A DNA stretch of 7,125 nt from Candidatus Adiutrix sp. (GTDB lineage Bacteria; Desulfobacterota; Desulfarculia; Adiutricales; Adiutricaceae). The notes under the pieces are model-generated. The model worked only from the letters and a program-made list of their open reading frames with translations, had not been told where the DNA came from and made no database searches. Shown here piece after piece: positions 1-6,081 of this stretch. Each line of letters starts with the position of its first letter. Positions within the stretch are counted from its first letter, which is position 1. A program made the position numbers and the translations under genes. The stretch spans positions 1 through 7,125 of the forward strand of contig JAISRV010000083.1 of assembly GCA_031273445.1 (NCBI GenBank). The letters run 5' to 3'.

Positions 1-250
1 GTAATTTGAAAAGCTGCGACAGGGCGTCGATCTTATAGCAGCCCCAGAACATGACCCCGCGCGCGGCCAGGCTCCCGGCGGCGACCGCCGCCAGCGCCCC
101 CGTCAAAAGCGGCAGCGCCGCGAGAATGGCTTCCGGGACGGCGGGATATTTTTCGGCGAAAAGCGTGCCCGCGAACAGAGACATCGCCAGGAGAAAAAAG
201 GCCAGCTCCGGCAAAAGCGACAGGATGTCGAAATTCATAGCCGTCGTCAT
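1..250 (-). CDS. nuoN: NADH-quinone oxidoreductase subunit N (NuoN), N-terminal part only
   Basis: Start of the third standard antiporter-like subunit of complex I, the one nearest NuoK. Only 83 residues are in the window and the frame runs out of the left edge. Translation from 250 gives MTTAMNFDILSLLPELAFFL at the N-terminus, a second hydrophobic segment (about residues 39-58), then a stretch ending in YKIDALSQLFKL. The early LPE motif and the I/V-D-x-L-S motif entering TM3 are usual for NuoN. The ATG at 250 is preferred over one at 238 because it forms the ATGA overlap with nuoM and has AGGAG 8 nt upstream (259-263). Its position directly after nuoM is standard. The catalytic residues of TM5, TM7 and TM8 are outside the window, so the identification rests on position and the N-terminus. 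Confidence 0.85.
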   Translation of the reverse strand, partial: MTTAMNFDILSLLPELAFFLLAMSLFAGTLFAEKYPAVPEAILAALPLLTGALAAVAAGSLAARGVMFWGCYKIDALSQLFKL

Positions 251-1929
251 GATAGGGGCTCCTGCTGGTCGTCAAGGGGCATAAGAGAGGGCGCCGTCTT
301 CTCTGAGGGGCGGTGGAGGCCGACCTCCCGATTCGCCTCCAGGCGGCCGGGATAAATAACCCCGGCCGCCCCGGAAAGGCCGGGCGCCGCCGGGCCGGCC
401 AAGCCCGGCGGCGGGGTCAGGGGGAAGCGGTCCTTGCGCTGTTCGAAAGCCTCCACCGTGGCTTTGATGGAAGGATCGACGACGCTTAAAAGGCCGGAGG
501 GGGCCAGCCCCAGGTAGAAGATGAAAACGGCCGGTAGCGCCATATAGGCCCATTCCCGGGCCTTCAAGTCAGGCCAGCCGCGCCCCTGAGCCGAACTGGG
601 CCGGCCCCAGGCCATTTTGATCGTGACCCGCAACATATAGGCCGCGGCCAGCATGGCCCCGGGAACGATCAAAAGGCCGATCAAGGGCGCGTTAAAACCG
701 CAAATGGTCGTTATTTCCCCAAAAGCGGCGGCGATGACCAGAAATTCGCCGACGAAGCCATTAGTGCCGGGGAAACCGAAGGAAGCCAGCCCGAAGAGGC
801 CCCAGAAAAACATGAAAGCGGGCAGGTATTTGCCCAGCCCGAGGTTGTCGGCGATTTCCCGGCTGTGGCTTCTTTCGTAGACGGCGCCGATGAGCATGAA
901 GAGCCCGCCGGTGATGACGCCGTGATTCAGCATCTGAAGGAGGGCGCCTTCAAGGCCGCGCTGGCTGAAAAGAAAGATGCCGAGGGTCACGAAGCCCATA
1001 TGGGCCACCGAGGAATAGGCCACCAGTTTCTTGATGTCGCGCTGGCCCAGGGCGATGGCCCCGCCGTAGATGATGGCGATGATCGAAAGCGCGATCATCA
1101 GCGGGGCGAAAAATTCGCTGGCCGCCGGCGTTATCGGGAGACAGAAGCGCATAAAGCCGTAGGCGCCCATTTTGAGAAGCACCGCCGCCAGAATGACGCT
1201 GCCGGCTGAAGGCGCCTGCACGTGGGCCGCCGGGAGCCAGGTGTGAAAGGGAAACATGGGCACCTTGACGGCGAAGGCGATGGCCATGGCCAAAAAGACC
1301 CAGAACTGGAAATTGAAGGCAAAGGGAACCTCCCGGTTCATCAGGGCCGGGATGGAAAAGGTTCCGCCTTCCACGCGCAGGGCGGCGATGGCCGCCAGAA
1401 GCAGGGTGCTGCCGGCCAGGGTGTATATGAAAAATTTAATGGCGGCGTAACGCCGGTCGCTCCCGCCCCAGACGGCGATCATGAGATACATGGGGATGAG
1501 CAGCGCTTCCCAGAAAACATAGAAAAGCGCCAGATCAAGGGCGCTGAAGACGCCGACGCAGGCGGTGGTCATCATTAGCAGACAGACGTGAAACTCTTTG
1601 ACGCGGCGGCCGATATAGGTCCAGGAACACAGAACGCACACCGGCAGCGTCAGAATCGACAGCCAGATCATCATGATGCTGAGGCCGTCGACGGCCAGGT
1701 GGTAGTTCAGACCCCAGGCCTCCACCCAGGGGCGCATCTCCTCGAACTGAAACCCGGCGACCTTCTGAAAATTCAAAAGAGGCCAGGCCAGCGCCGCTTC
1801 TGCCAGCGAGGCGCCGAAAGTGAAGCGGCGCACATTTTCCTCGCCTTTGACGAAAGCCAGGATAACCGCCGCGGCCACCGGCCAGAAGGTCAGAACGCTC
1901 AACACCGGGTAGGGGATATTTTCAGGCAT
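247..1929 (-). CDS. nuoM: NADH-quinone oxidoreductase subunit M (NuoM) with extra C-terminal tail
   Basis: Central proton-pumping antiporter subunit of the complex I membrane arm. The product is 560 aa, and about 14 helices fit in residues 5-485. Residues matching the proton path of E. coli NuoM (E144, K234, K265, E407) are all visible: E141 in FYVFWEALLIPMYL (TM5), K222 in FAVKVPMFPFHTWLP (TM7) with H228, K253 in VLLKMGAYG (TM8) and E395 in GTNGFVGEFLVI (TM12). H335 lies in MLNHGVITGG (TM10). The usual C-terminus comes at about VDPSIKATVEAF (484-495). Here about 60 further polar residues follow, rich in Pro, Gly and Ala, with no membrane segment. Their coding DNA holds two strong palindromes. 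The start ATG at 1929 has GAGGTGAG 8 nt upstream. The stop overlaps the nuoN start (ATGA at 247-250). By topology of the family the tail should lie on the periplasmic side (inference). Confidence 0.96.
   Translation of the reverse strand: MPENIPYPVLSVLTFWPVAAAVILAFVKGEENVRRFTFGASLAEAALAWPLLNFQKVAGFQFEEMRPWVEAWGLNYHLAVDGLSIMMIWLSILTLPVCVLCSWTYIGRRVKEFHVCLLMMTTACVGVFSALDLALFYVFWEALLIPMYLMIAVWGGSDRRYAAIKFFIYTLAGSTLLLAAIAALRVEGGTFSIPALMNREVPFAFNFQFWVFLAMAIAFAVKVPMFPFHTWLPAAHVQAPSAGSVILAAVLLKMGAYGFMRFCLPITPAASEFFAPLMIALSIIAIIYGGAIALGQRDIKKLVAYSSVAHMGFVTLGIFLFSQRGLEGALLQMLNHGVITGGLFMLIGAVYERSHSREIADNLGLGKYLPAFMFFWGLFGLASFGFPGTNGFVGEFLVIAAAFGEITTICGFNAPLIGLLIVPGAMLAAAYMLRVTIKMAWGRPSSAQGRGWPDLKAREWAYMALPAVFIFYLGLAPSGLLSVVDPSIKATVEAFEQRKDRFPLTPPPGLAGPAAPGLSGAAGVIYPGRLEANREVGLHRPSEKTAPSLMPLDDQQEPLS
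342..370. repeat. Perfect palindrome in nuoM tail, 10-bp stem
   Basis: GGCGGCCGGG at 342-351 is the exact reverse complement of CCCGGCCGCC at 361-370. The loop is nine bases, AT-rich (352-360). The total span is 29 nt. It lies in the part of nuoM that encodes the extra C-terminal tail, near residues 521-530. Confidence 0.85.
385..413. repeat. Perfect palindrome in nuoM tail, 11-bp stem
   Basis: CGCCGCCGGGC at 385-395 is the exact reverse complement of GCCCGGCGGCG at 403-413, with loop CGGCCAA (396-402). The span is again 29 nt. It lies 14 nt from the palindrome at 342-370 and encodes the Pro/Gly/Ala stretch at about residues 506-515. The loop and right arm contain the 12-mer GGCCAAGCCCGG, also found upstream of nuoM at 1951-1962. 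Confidence 0.85.
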
Positions 1930-2044
1930 TATTGAATCTCACCTCAACCGGGCCAAGCCCGGGCCAAGACCGAGCGCGGAGCGCCGGCGGCTGGTTTTAG
2001 TGTGCGGCGAAAGTCGCGTCGCCGTCCAAAAAATAATCTCCCGG
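1930..2044 (-). other. 115-nt spacer before nuoM with short repeats; only real gap in the operon
   Basis: Every other junction in the window is an overlap or a gap of less than 10 nt. Reading toward nuoM, this spacer holds a run of six T (2028-2033), a 6-bp inverted repeat CGGCGA/TCGCCG (2005-2010 and 2019-2024), and two copies of a 10-nt direct repeat, CCGGGCCAAG in plus orientation, at 1948-1957 and 1959-1968. The 3' copy region also folds as CCGGGC-CAA-GCCCGG (1948-1962). The nuoM ribosome site GAGGTGAG is at 1938-1945, 8 nt before its ATG. The T run precedes the inverted repeat in the direction of transcription, so this is not a standard terminator. No paired -35/-10 promoter at normal spacing is seen. 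It may be an RNA processing or stability site (inference). Confidence 0.6.
1948..1968. repeat. Tandem 10-nt direct repeat upstream of nuoM
   Basis: CCGGGCCAAG occurs twice with 1 nt between copies (1948-1957, 1959-1968). The included 12-mer GGCCAAGCCCGG (1951-1962) is repeated exactly at 397-408, in the 3' end of nuoM, where it is part of a perfect palindrome. Confidence 0.75.
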
Positions 2045-3898
2045 CTAAAAATACCAGACCAGGGCCAGAATCAGGGAAATGGCGACCACCATCAGCCCCA
2101 GGTAGTGCTGAAGGCGGCCGTTCTGGAGCAGGGCGCCCGCCCGGCCCAGGCCGCGCACGCCATAGGCGGCATTGTCCACCAGGCCGTCTATGATCCAGCG
2201 GTCCCAGAAAACGGCGATCATAGCCGACAGCTTGAGCAGCCGCAGGCCCGCCGTCTGGTAGACATTGGTCCAGAAGCCGTCGATGAAGGCGGCCGGGCGG
2301 CAGACGAAACCCAGGACGCCGCGCCCTGTCAGACGATAGAACCAGTCGAAGTCAAGGTTCAGGCCGGCGTGGGGGACGATGACCCGACGCGTCAGATAAA
2401 AGGCCAGGCCGGAGAAACCAAGAAGCATCAGAGCCTGCAAAACGTTCCAGAGCGCCCAGGGGTGATAGACGACTATGTCTTCGGCGGCCAGGCCCCGAAG
2501 CTGTTCAGCCGTGAGCCAGGGACTGACGGCCGTCCCTTCCATCGGGAAGGGCAGGAAGCGATACAGCATCTCCGGCCACAGCCCCTGGGCCAGGCAGAGG
2601 GCGGCCAGAAAGGCCATGGCCACATACATATTCGCCGGAATGGGCTTCAGTTCCCGCTTCATATCCAGGGGCTTGCCGCCCCAAAAGGCGAAATAGGGCA
2701 GCTTCAGGCCCACGGAAATAAAGGTGCCGACGGCCGCGATTTCCAGAGCGGCGGCCACTAGCGTCCGGTGGGCCTCGGCCGCCCCGGCGATGGTCATGGT
2801 TTTCGAGATGAAGCCGTTGAAAAGGGGCAGGCCCGAAATCGACAGGGCCGCCGCCATGTAAAGGATCATGACGTAGGGGAGCCTCCCGGCCAGACCGCCC
2901 AGCTCATTGAGCCGGGCCGTGCCCGCGCTGTAAAGCACCGCGCCGGCGGTCATGAAAAGAAGGCCCTTGTAAAGGATATGGGCGTAGGCGTGGGCGGCCG
3001 CGCCGTTGATGGTCATGGCTGTGCCCACGCCGATGCCGGCCACCATATAGCCGACCTGCGAGACGATGTGATAGGAAAGAATGCGGCGGGCGTTGTTTTC
3101 CATGGAGGCGTAAAAAACGCCGTAGACGGCCATGACGGCCCCGGCCGCGGCCAGAATTTCCCAGCCGGCGAAGCCGCGCATCAGCACGTAAACCGCCGTT
3201 TTGGTGGTGTAGGCGCACATGAAGACCGAGCCGGAGACGGTGCCTCGGGGGTAGGCGTCGGGCAGCCAGGCGTGAAGAGGCACGACGGCGGCGTTGACGC
3301 AGAAGCCCAGAAGAATCAGCCAGTCGTAATAGCCGGCGCCGGCGGCGGCTATGGGGCCGAACTCGAAGGAGCCGGTGTAGCGGTGGCGGATGACCAGCCC
3401 GCCCAGCAGAAACAGACCGCCCAGGACGTGATAGAGAAAATAGCGGAAAGCGGCCAGGACGGTTTCGCGGGTGCGGCCCAGCATGACCAGGAAGGTGGAG
3501 CCCAGGGCCATCAGTTCCCAAAAGGCGAAGAGCGTCAGGTAGTCCCCGGCCAGAACGCAGCCCAGGCCCCCGGCCACATAGAGGAGGGCCGCGGCCTGCT
3601 GGGGGCGGTCGTCGACGTGCAGGGCGAAGATGAAGCCCCCCAGCGACATGACGGAAAAAACCTGCACGAAGATGGCGCTCATGGAGTCCACCCGCCCCAG
3701 AATCAGGGTCTGGCCCAGCCAGGCCACTTTCATATAGGCGCCGGGGGCGTTGGCGAAGGCCGCGTAAATGGCGATAAGCGGCGGCAGGAGCAGCAGAATT
3801 TTTCGCCAGACCCCGTTTTTCCCGGGCATGAACGGCAGAATCAGGGCCGCCGCGATGAAAGCCAGGGAGGGGTGTATGAACAAATCAGAGGTCGCCAT
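2045..3898 (-). CDS. Long antiporter subunit: MrpD-like core with NuoL-type C-terminal arm
   Basis: Membrane protein of 617 aa in the NuoL/MrpD family, likely filling the distal-pump place of NuoL. Seen in the core: E128 in LFAFWELMALG (TM5); PLHAWLPDAYP at 207-217 (TM7 and following loop); K233 in AYTTKTAVYVLMR (TM8); H302/H307 and K311 in AHAYAHILYKGLLF (TM10); K366 in LFNGFISKTM (TM12 region). At the TM7 position usually held by Lys there is N202 (GFCVNAAVVPLHAWLP). After about residue 505 comes an arm with LDFDWFYRLTGRG (515-527), a long amphipathic stretch to about 590 with DRWIIDGLVDN and LLQNGRLQHY (590-599), and a last hydrophobic helix at 598-616. This resembles the lateral helix and anchor of NuoL, though similarity is only by eye. 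The ATG at 3898 has GGAGG 6 nt upstream and lies inside the 3' end of the small gene (14-nt overlap). It ends in TAG, followed by the only sizeable gap of the row. Confidence 0.87.
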   Translation of the reverse strand: MATSDLFIHPSLAFIAAALILPFMPGKNGVWRKILLLLPPLIAIYAAFANAPGAYMKVAWLGQTLILGRVDSMSAIFVQVFSVMSLGGFIFALHVDDRPQQAAALLYVAGGLGCVLAGDYLTLFAFWELMALGSTFLVMLGRTRETVLAAFRYFLYHVLGGLFLLGGLVIRHRYTGSFEFGPIAAAGAGYYDWLILLGFCVNAAVVPLHAWLPDAYPRGTVSGSVFMCAYTTKTAVYVLMRGFAGWEILAAAGAVMAVYGVFYASMENNARRILSYHIVSQVGYMVAGIGVGTAMTINGAAAHAYAHILYKGLLFMTAGAVLYSAGTARLNELGGLAGRLPYVMILYMAAALSISGLPLFNGFISKTMTIAGAAEAHRTLVAAALEIAAVGTFISVGLKLPYFAFWGGKPLDMKRELKPIPANMYVAMAFLAALCLAQGLWPEMLYRFLPFPMEGTAVSPWLTAEQLRGLAAEDIVVYHPWALWNVLQALMLLGFSGLAFYLTRRVIVPHAGLNLDFDWFYRLTGRGVLGFVCRPAAFIDGFWTNVYQTAGLRLLKLSAMIAVFWDRWIIDGLVDNAAYGVRGLGRAGALLQNGRLQHYLGLMVVAISLILALVWYF

Positions 3899-4196
3899 AA
3901 TAATCCTCCGGCCGCTTGATCAGAGGCTGCGCTATTTTCTTCACAAATAGGACCAGGCCGAGGCCGAAGAGAAGGCCGAAAGCCGGCCAGAAAAAAGGGT
4001 ATCTGTCCGCCCCGAAGTGGGGGTGGGCGTTGGTCGCGAACAGGCTGACCAGGACGATGAGGCCCAAGGCCGCGAACATGGCCCGGCGCCAGAGTTCGAG
4101 CCGGCGCGGCGTCCGGTTATGCTCCAGCCAGCGCCCCAGCGGGGTCGGCGGGTCGGGAGAGGTTGGGTCTATGCGCGCCTGTTTCTGTTCGTCCAT
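3885..4196 (-). CDS. Small conserved membrane protein of antiporter cassette, function unknown
   Basis: Protein of 103 aa with no named function. Layout seen: a polar, Pro-rich N-terminus (residues 1-37, with PTSPDPPTP at 11-19); a first membrane helix at about 38-55; a short linker with HPHF at 58-61; a second helix at about 67-86; then a basic C-terminus with KRPEDYYGD at 94-102. From memory, proteins with an HPHF linker and a C-terminal RPEDYY motif occur beside MrpD-like genes in several proteobacteria. I cannot confirm that here. The ATG at 4196 follows GGAAGGTGAG, and the gene begins 4 nt after the upstream stop. It overlaps the next gene by 14 nt, and that gene's GGAGG ribosome site is built from the codons for RPEDYY. 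This close linkage suggests it is made in step with the two antiporter subunits and may act as an accessory or assembly subunit (inference). It is probably real: its frame shows a coherent two-helix protein with strong translation signals. Confidence 0.8.
   Translation of the reverse strand: MDEQKQARIDPTSPDPPTPLGRWLEHNRTPRRLELWRRAMFAALGLIVLVSLFATNAHPHFGADRYPFFWPAFGLLFGLGLVLFVKKIAQPLIKRPEDYYGDL
3905..3909 (-). promoter_or_regulatory. Shine-Dalgarno site of the 617-aa antiporter gene, inside the upstream gene
   Basis: GGAGG 6 nt before the ATG at 3898. It is formed by the Pro-Glu-Asp codons of the conserved RPEDYY end of the small membrane protein. Translation of the upstream gene must pass over this site, so the two products are likely translationally coupled. 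Confidence 0.75.
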
Positions 4197-4200
4197 GGCC

Positions 4201-5730
4201 TCACCTTCCGATAAAGGTCTGAATGAAATTCTGGAAAATCTGGGGATAAAAGCCCAGAAGCACCGACATGAAGCTGGTGAAGACCAGCGGCGCCACCATA
4301 CAGGCCGGGGCTTCCTTATACTGGGAAAGGTCCGTGCCCTCTTCGGGCTTCAGGAAGAAGGCGCGGTAGAAGATGGGCACGAAGTAGCCGGCGTTCAGGA
4401 TGGTGGAACACAGAAGCGCCGCCAGCAGGACCACCTGCCCGGCGTTCATGGCCCCGTTTATCAGATGCCACTTGGAGACGAAACCGGCCACGGGGGGCAT
4501 CCCGATCATGGTCAGAGAGGCCACGGCGAAAGCGCCGAAAGTCCAGGGCATGCGCCGCCCCAGGCCGTTCATTTTACTGATGGCCTTAAGGCGGGTGACC
4601 ACGTAAATGGCCCCGGCCCCGAAAAACAGGGTGATCTTGCCGAAGGCGTGGTGGCCGATGTGCAGAAGCCCGCCCTCAACGGCCGAGACGTTGGCCAGGC
4701 CCGTCGAGGCCCCGACCAGGGCCACGCCGATAATCACGTAGGAAAGCTGGCTGACCGTGGAATAAGCCAGCCGGGCCTTGATGTCGTCTTTGGTCAGGGC
4801 GATGAGCGAGGCGACGACGATGGTGAAGCCGGCCGCATAGGCGGTCGGCAGGCTCAAGCCGAAATCGCGCATGGCCTCGGCCCCGAAGCCGGAGAGAATG
4901 ATCCGGCTGACCGAAAAAACGCCGGCCTTGACCACGGCCACGGCATGCAGGAGGGCGGAAACCGGGGTGGGCGCGACCATGGCCGAGGGCAGCCAGTTGT
5001 GAAAGGGCATCAGGGCGGCCTTGGCCAGGCCGGCGATATAGAGGACGTAGGTCAGCTGAATCAGCCCGGGATAGGCCGCGGCGATCTCCGTTTTGAAGGC
5101 GCCGTCGGGCGCGCGGAACATGCCGTGCGTCATGTCGGAGAGGTTGAAGTCCAGGTCGCCCGCCAGGACGTAGGTCAGGGCCAGGGCCGGCAGTAGGAAG
5201 AGCTTGGACGTGCCCATCAGGTAGACCATATATTTTTTCGCGCCGGCGAAGCCCTCTTCGTCTTCATGATGGGCCACCAGAGGGTAGGTGAAGACGGAGA
5301 TGATCTCATAGAACAGATACAGGGTAAAGACGTTGGCGCTCATGGCCACGCCCACGGCCCCGAAGATGGCCAGGGCGAAACAAAAATAATAGCGGGTCTG
5401 GGCGTGCTCGTTTAAGCCGCGCATGTAGCCGATGTTGTAGCTGGTGGCGAAACACCACAGAAACGGCGCGATCAGGGCGAAGATTATGCCCAAGCCGTCA
5501 AGGCAGAAAGATACGGTGACGCCCGGCAGTATCCGGAACAGCTCGACCCGGGGGACCTGGCCGTCCAGCACCTCCGGTATGAACGAGGCCACGGCGCCGA
5601 AGGTCAGGGCGGCGGCGGCGAAAGAGACGCCTTCGCGCACATTGCGGCTGCCGCCGGTCAGAAGAATGGCGAAGGGCGCGACGAAGGCGACGATCAGGGG
5701 CGACAGCAGCAAATAGTTCTGGCCGGTCAT
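4201..5730 (-). CDS. MrpD/MnhD-like proton-translocating antiporter subunit
   Basis: Polytopic protein of 509 aa in the NuoL/M/N-MrpA/D antiporter family, probably with 14 membrane helices. It is a proton or Na+ channel unit. Key residues seen: E142 in LYLFYEIISVFTYPLVAHH (TM5); K237 in GLAKAALMPFHNWLP (TM7) with H244; K268 in HAVAVVKAGVF (TM8); K314 and D315/D316 at the end of TM9; H360/H361 and K365 in HIGHHAFGKITLFF (TM10); and K420 in PVAGFVSKW (TM12 region). The full set of ionisable residues for a working half-channel pair is therefore present. The length of about 510 and lack of a lateral-helix tail match MrpD rather than NuoL (about 610). The start ATG at 5730 follows a GAAGGGAA ribosome site that runs into the nuoK stop. 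The gap to nuoK is 9 nt and to the next gene 4 nt. It takes the place where nuoL normally begins. Whether it joins the complex or forms a separate Mrp-like unit cannot be decided from sequence alone. Confidence 0.88.
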   Translation of the reverse strand: MTGQNYLLLSPLIVAFVAPFAILLTGGSRNVREGVSFAAAALTFGAVASFIPEVLDGQVPRVELFRILPGVTVSFCLDGLGIIFALIAPFLWCFATSYNIGYMRGLNEHAQTRYYFCFALAIFGAVGVAMSANVFTLYLFYEIISVFTYPLVAHHEDEEGFAGAKKYMVYLMGTSKLFLLPALALTYVLAGDLDFNLSDMTHGMFRAPDGAFKTEIAAAYPGLIQLTYVLYIAGLAKAALMPFHNWLPSAMVAPTPVSALLHAVAVVKAGVFSVSRIILSGFGAEAMRDFGLSLPTAYAAGFTIVVASLIALTKDDIKARLAYSTVSQLSYVIIGVALVGASTGLANVSAVEGGLLHIGHHAFGKITLFFGAGAIYVVTRLKAISKMNGLGRRMPWTFGAFAVASLTMIGMPPVAGFVSKWHLINGAMNAGQVVLLAALLCSTILNAGYFVPIFYRAFFLKPEEGTDLSQYKEAPACMVAPLVFTSFMSVLLGFYPQIFQNFIQTFIGR

Positions 5731-5739
5731 GGTTCCCTT

Positions 5740-6081
5740 CTATTTAACGCTTCTAAGAGTCGTCAGTTCGGCGACGGTCACGGCGCCGAAGCGCCGGTGA
5801 ACCACCGTCATGATGGCCAGAACCAGCGTAGCCTCGGCCGCGGCCAGCCCCATGATGAAAATGGCGGCCAATTGCCCGATGGCGGCCAGATGATTGCCGG
5901 CGACGTCGGAAACCGGCGTCAATTTGGCCGCGGCCACGACCGAAAGGCCCGCGCCGTTAAGCAGCAGTTCCACTGATATCAGCATGCCCACCAGCGTGCG
6001 GCGGGTGATCAGGCCCAGAAGGCCGATGGCCATCAACACAAGGGCCGCCAGCATGAAAAGCGTCAGGGGAGCGACGGTCAT
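5740..6081 (-). CDS. nuoK: NADH-quinone oxidoreductase subunit K (NuoK)
   Basis: Small three-helix membrane subunit of complex I, homologous to MrpC, which takes part in proton translocation next to NuoJ and NuoN. The product is 113 aa, slightly longer than the usual 99-105. Helices are visible at about 5-24, 30-52 and 65-94. The two membrane glutamates typical of the family are present: E38 in GMLISVELLLNG and E83 in GLAAAEATLVLAI. The spacing between them is 45 residues, against 36 in the E. coli protein (E36/E72). The difference sits in a longer loop, about residues 54-66. The start overlaps the nuoJ stop (ATGA at 6078-6081), with AGGAGG 5 nt upstream. The last residues after the third helix are polar. 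The gene ends in TAG, 9 nt before the next start. Its position between nuoJ and antiporter subunits is standard for complex I. Confidence 0.94.
   Translation of the reverse strand: MTVAPLTLFMLAALVLMAIGLLGLITRRTLVGMLISVELLLNGAGLSVVAAAKLTPVSDVAGNHLAAIGQLAAIFIMGLAAAEATLVLAIMTVVHRRFGAVTVAELTTLRSVK

Noticed and set aside
33..275. 80-codon minus-strand frame near the left edge
   Set aside because: It overlaps nuoN in another frame. The nuoN frame has hydrophobic helices, an ATGA junction and a good ribosome site, and this one has none of these.
2005..2024. Inverted repeat CGGCGA/TCGCCG as a transcription terminator
   Set aside because: In the direction of transcription the T run comes before the repeat and no T run follows. 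The stem is only 6 bp, and nuoM and nuoN follow as part of the same enzyme.
1930..2044. Internal promoter for nuoM-nuoN
   Set aside because: A TTGGAC-like box and a TAAAAC-like box are present but about 24 nt apart, too far for a normal sigma-70 promoter.
2000..2761. 253-codon open frame on the plus strand
   Set aside because: It is antisense to the C-terminal part of the 617-aa antiporter gene, with composition typical of shadows (Gln/Gly/His-rich).
3332..3343. 12-bp palindrome GCCGGCGCCGGC
   Set aside because: It encodes an Ala/Gly run in the antiporter gene. Simple GC repeats of this sort are expected by chance here and it has no partner.
2904..3521. 205-codon minus-strand frame inside the 617-aa gene
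   Set aside because: This is an out-of-frame reading of the antiporter gene, extremely Arg/His/Leu-rich, with no plausible fold.
2768..3919. 383-codon open frame on the plus strand
   Set aside because: It is antisense to the 617-aa antiporter gene. The translation is Gly/Gln/His/Asp-rich with no domain, as expected of the complement of GC-rich membrane-protein codons.
3916..5196. 426-codon open frame on the plus strand
   Set aside because: It runs opposite the small gene and the MrpD-like gene, is low in complexity and hydrophilic, and has no family signature. It is a shadow of GC bias.
2045..6081. Complete Mrp (Mnh) Na+/H+ antiporter operon
   Set aside because: MrpE, F, G, B and A are not seen. 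nuoI, nuoJ, nuoM and nuoN flank the genes and the K subunit has NuoK features, so this is a complex I operon with Mrp-like parts.
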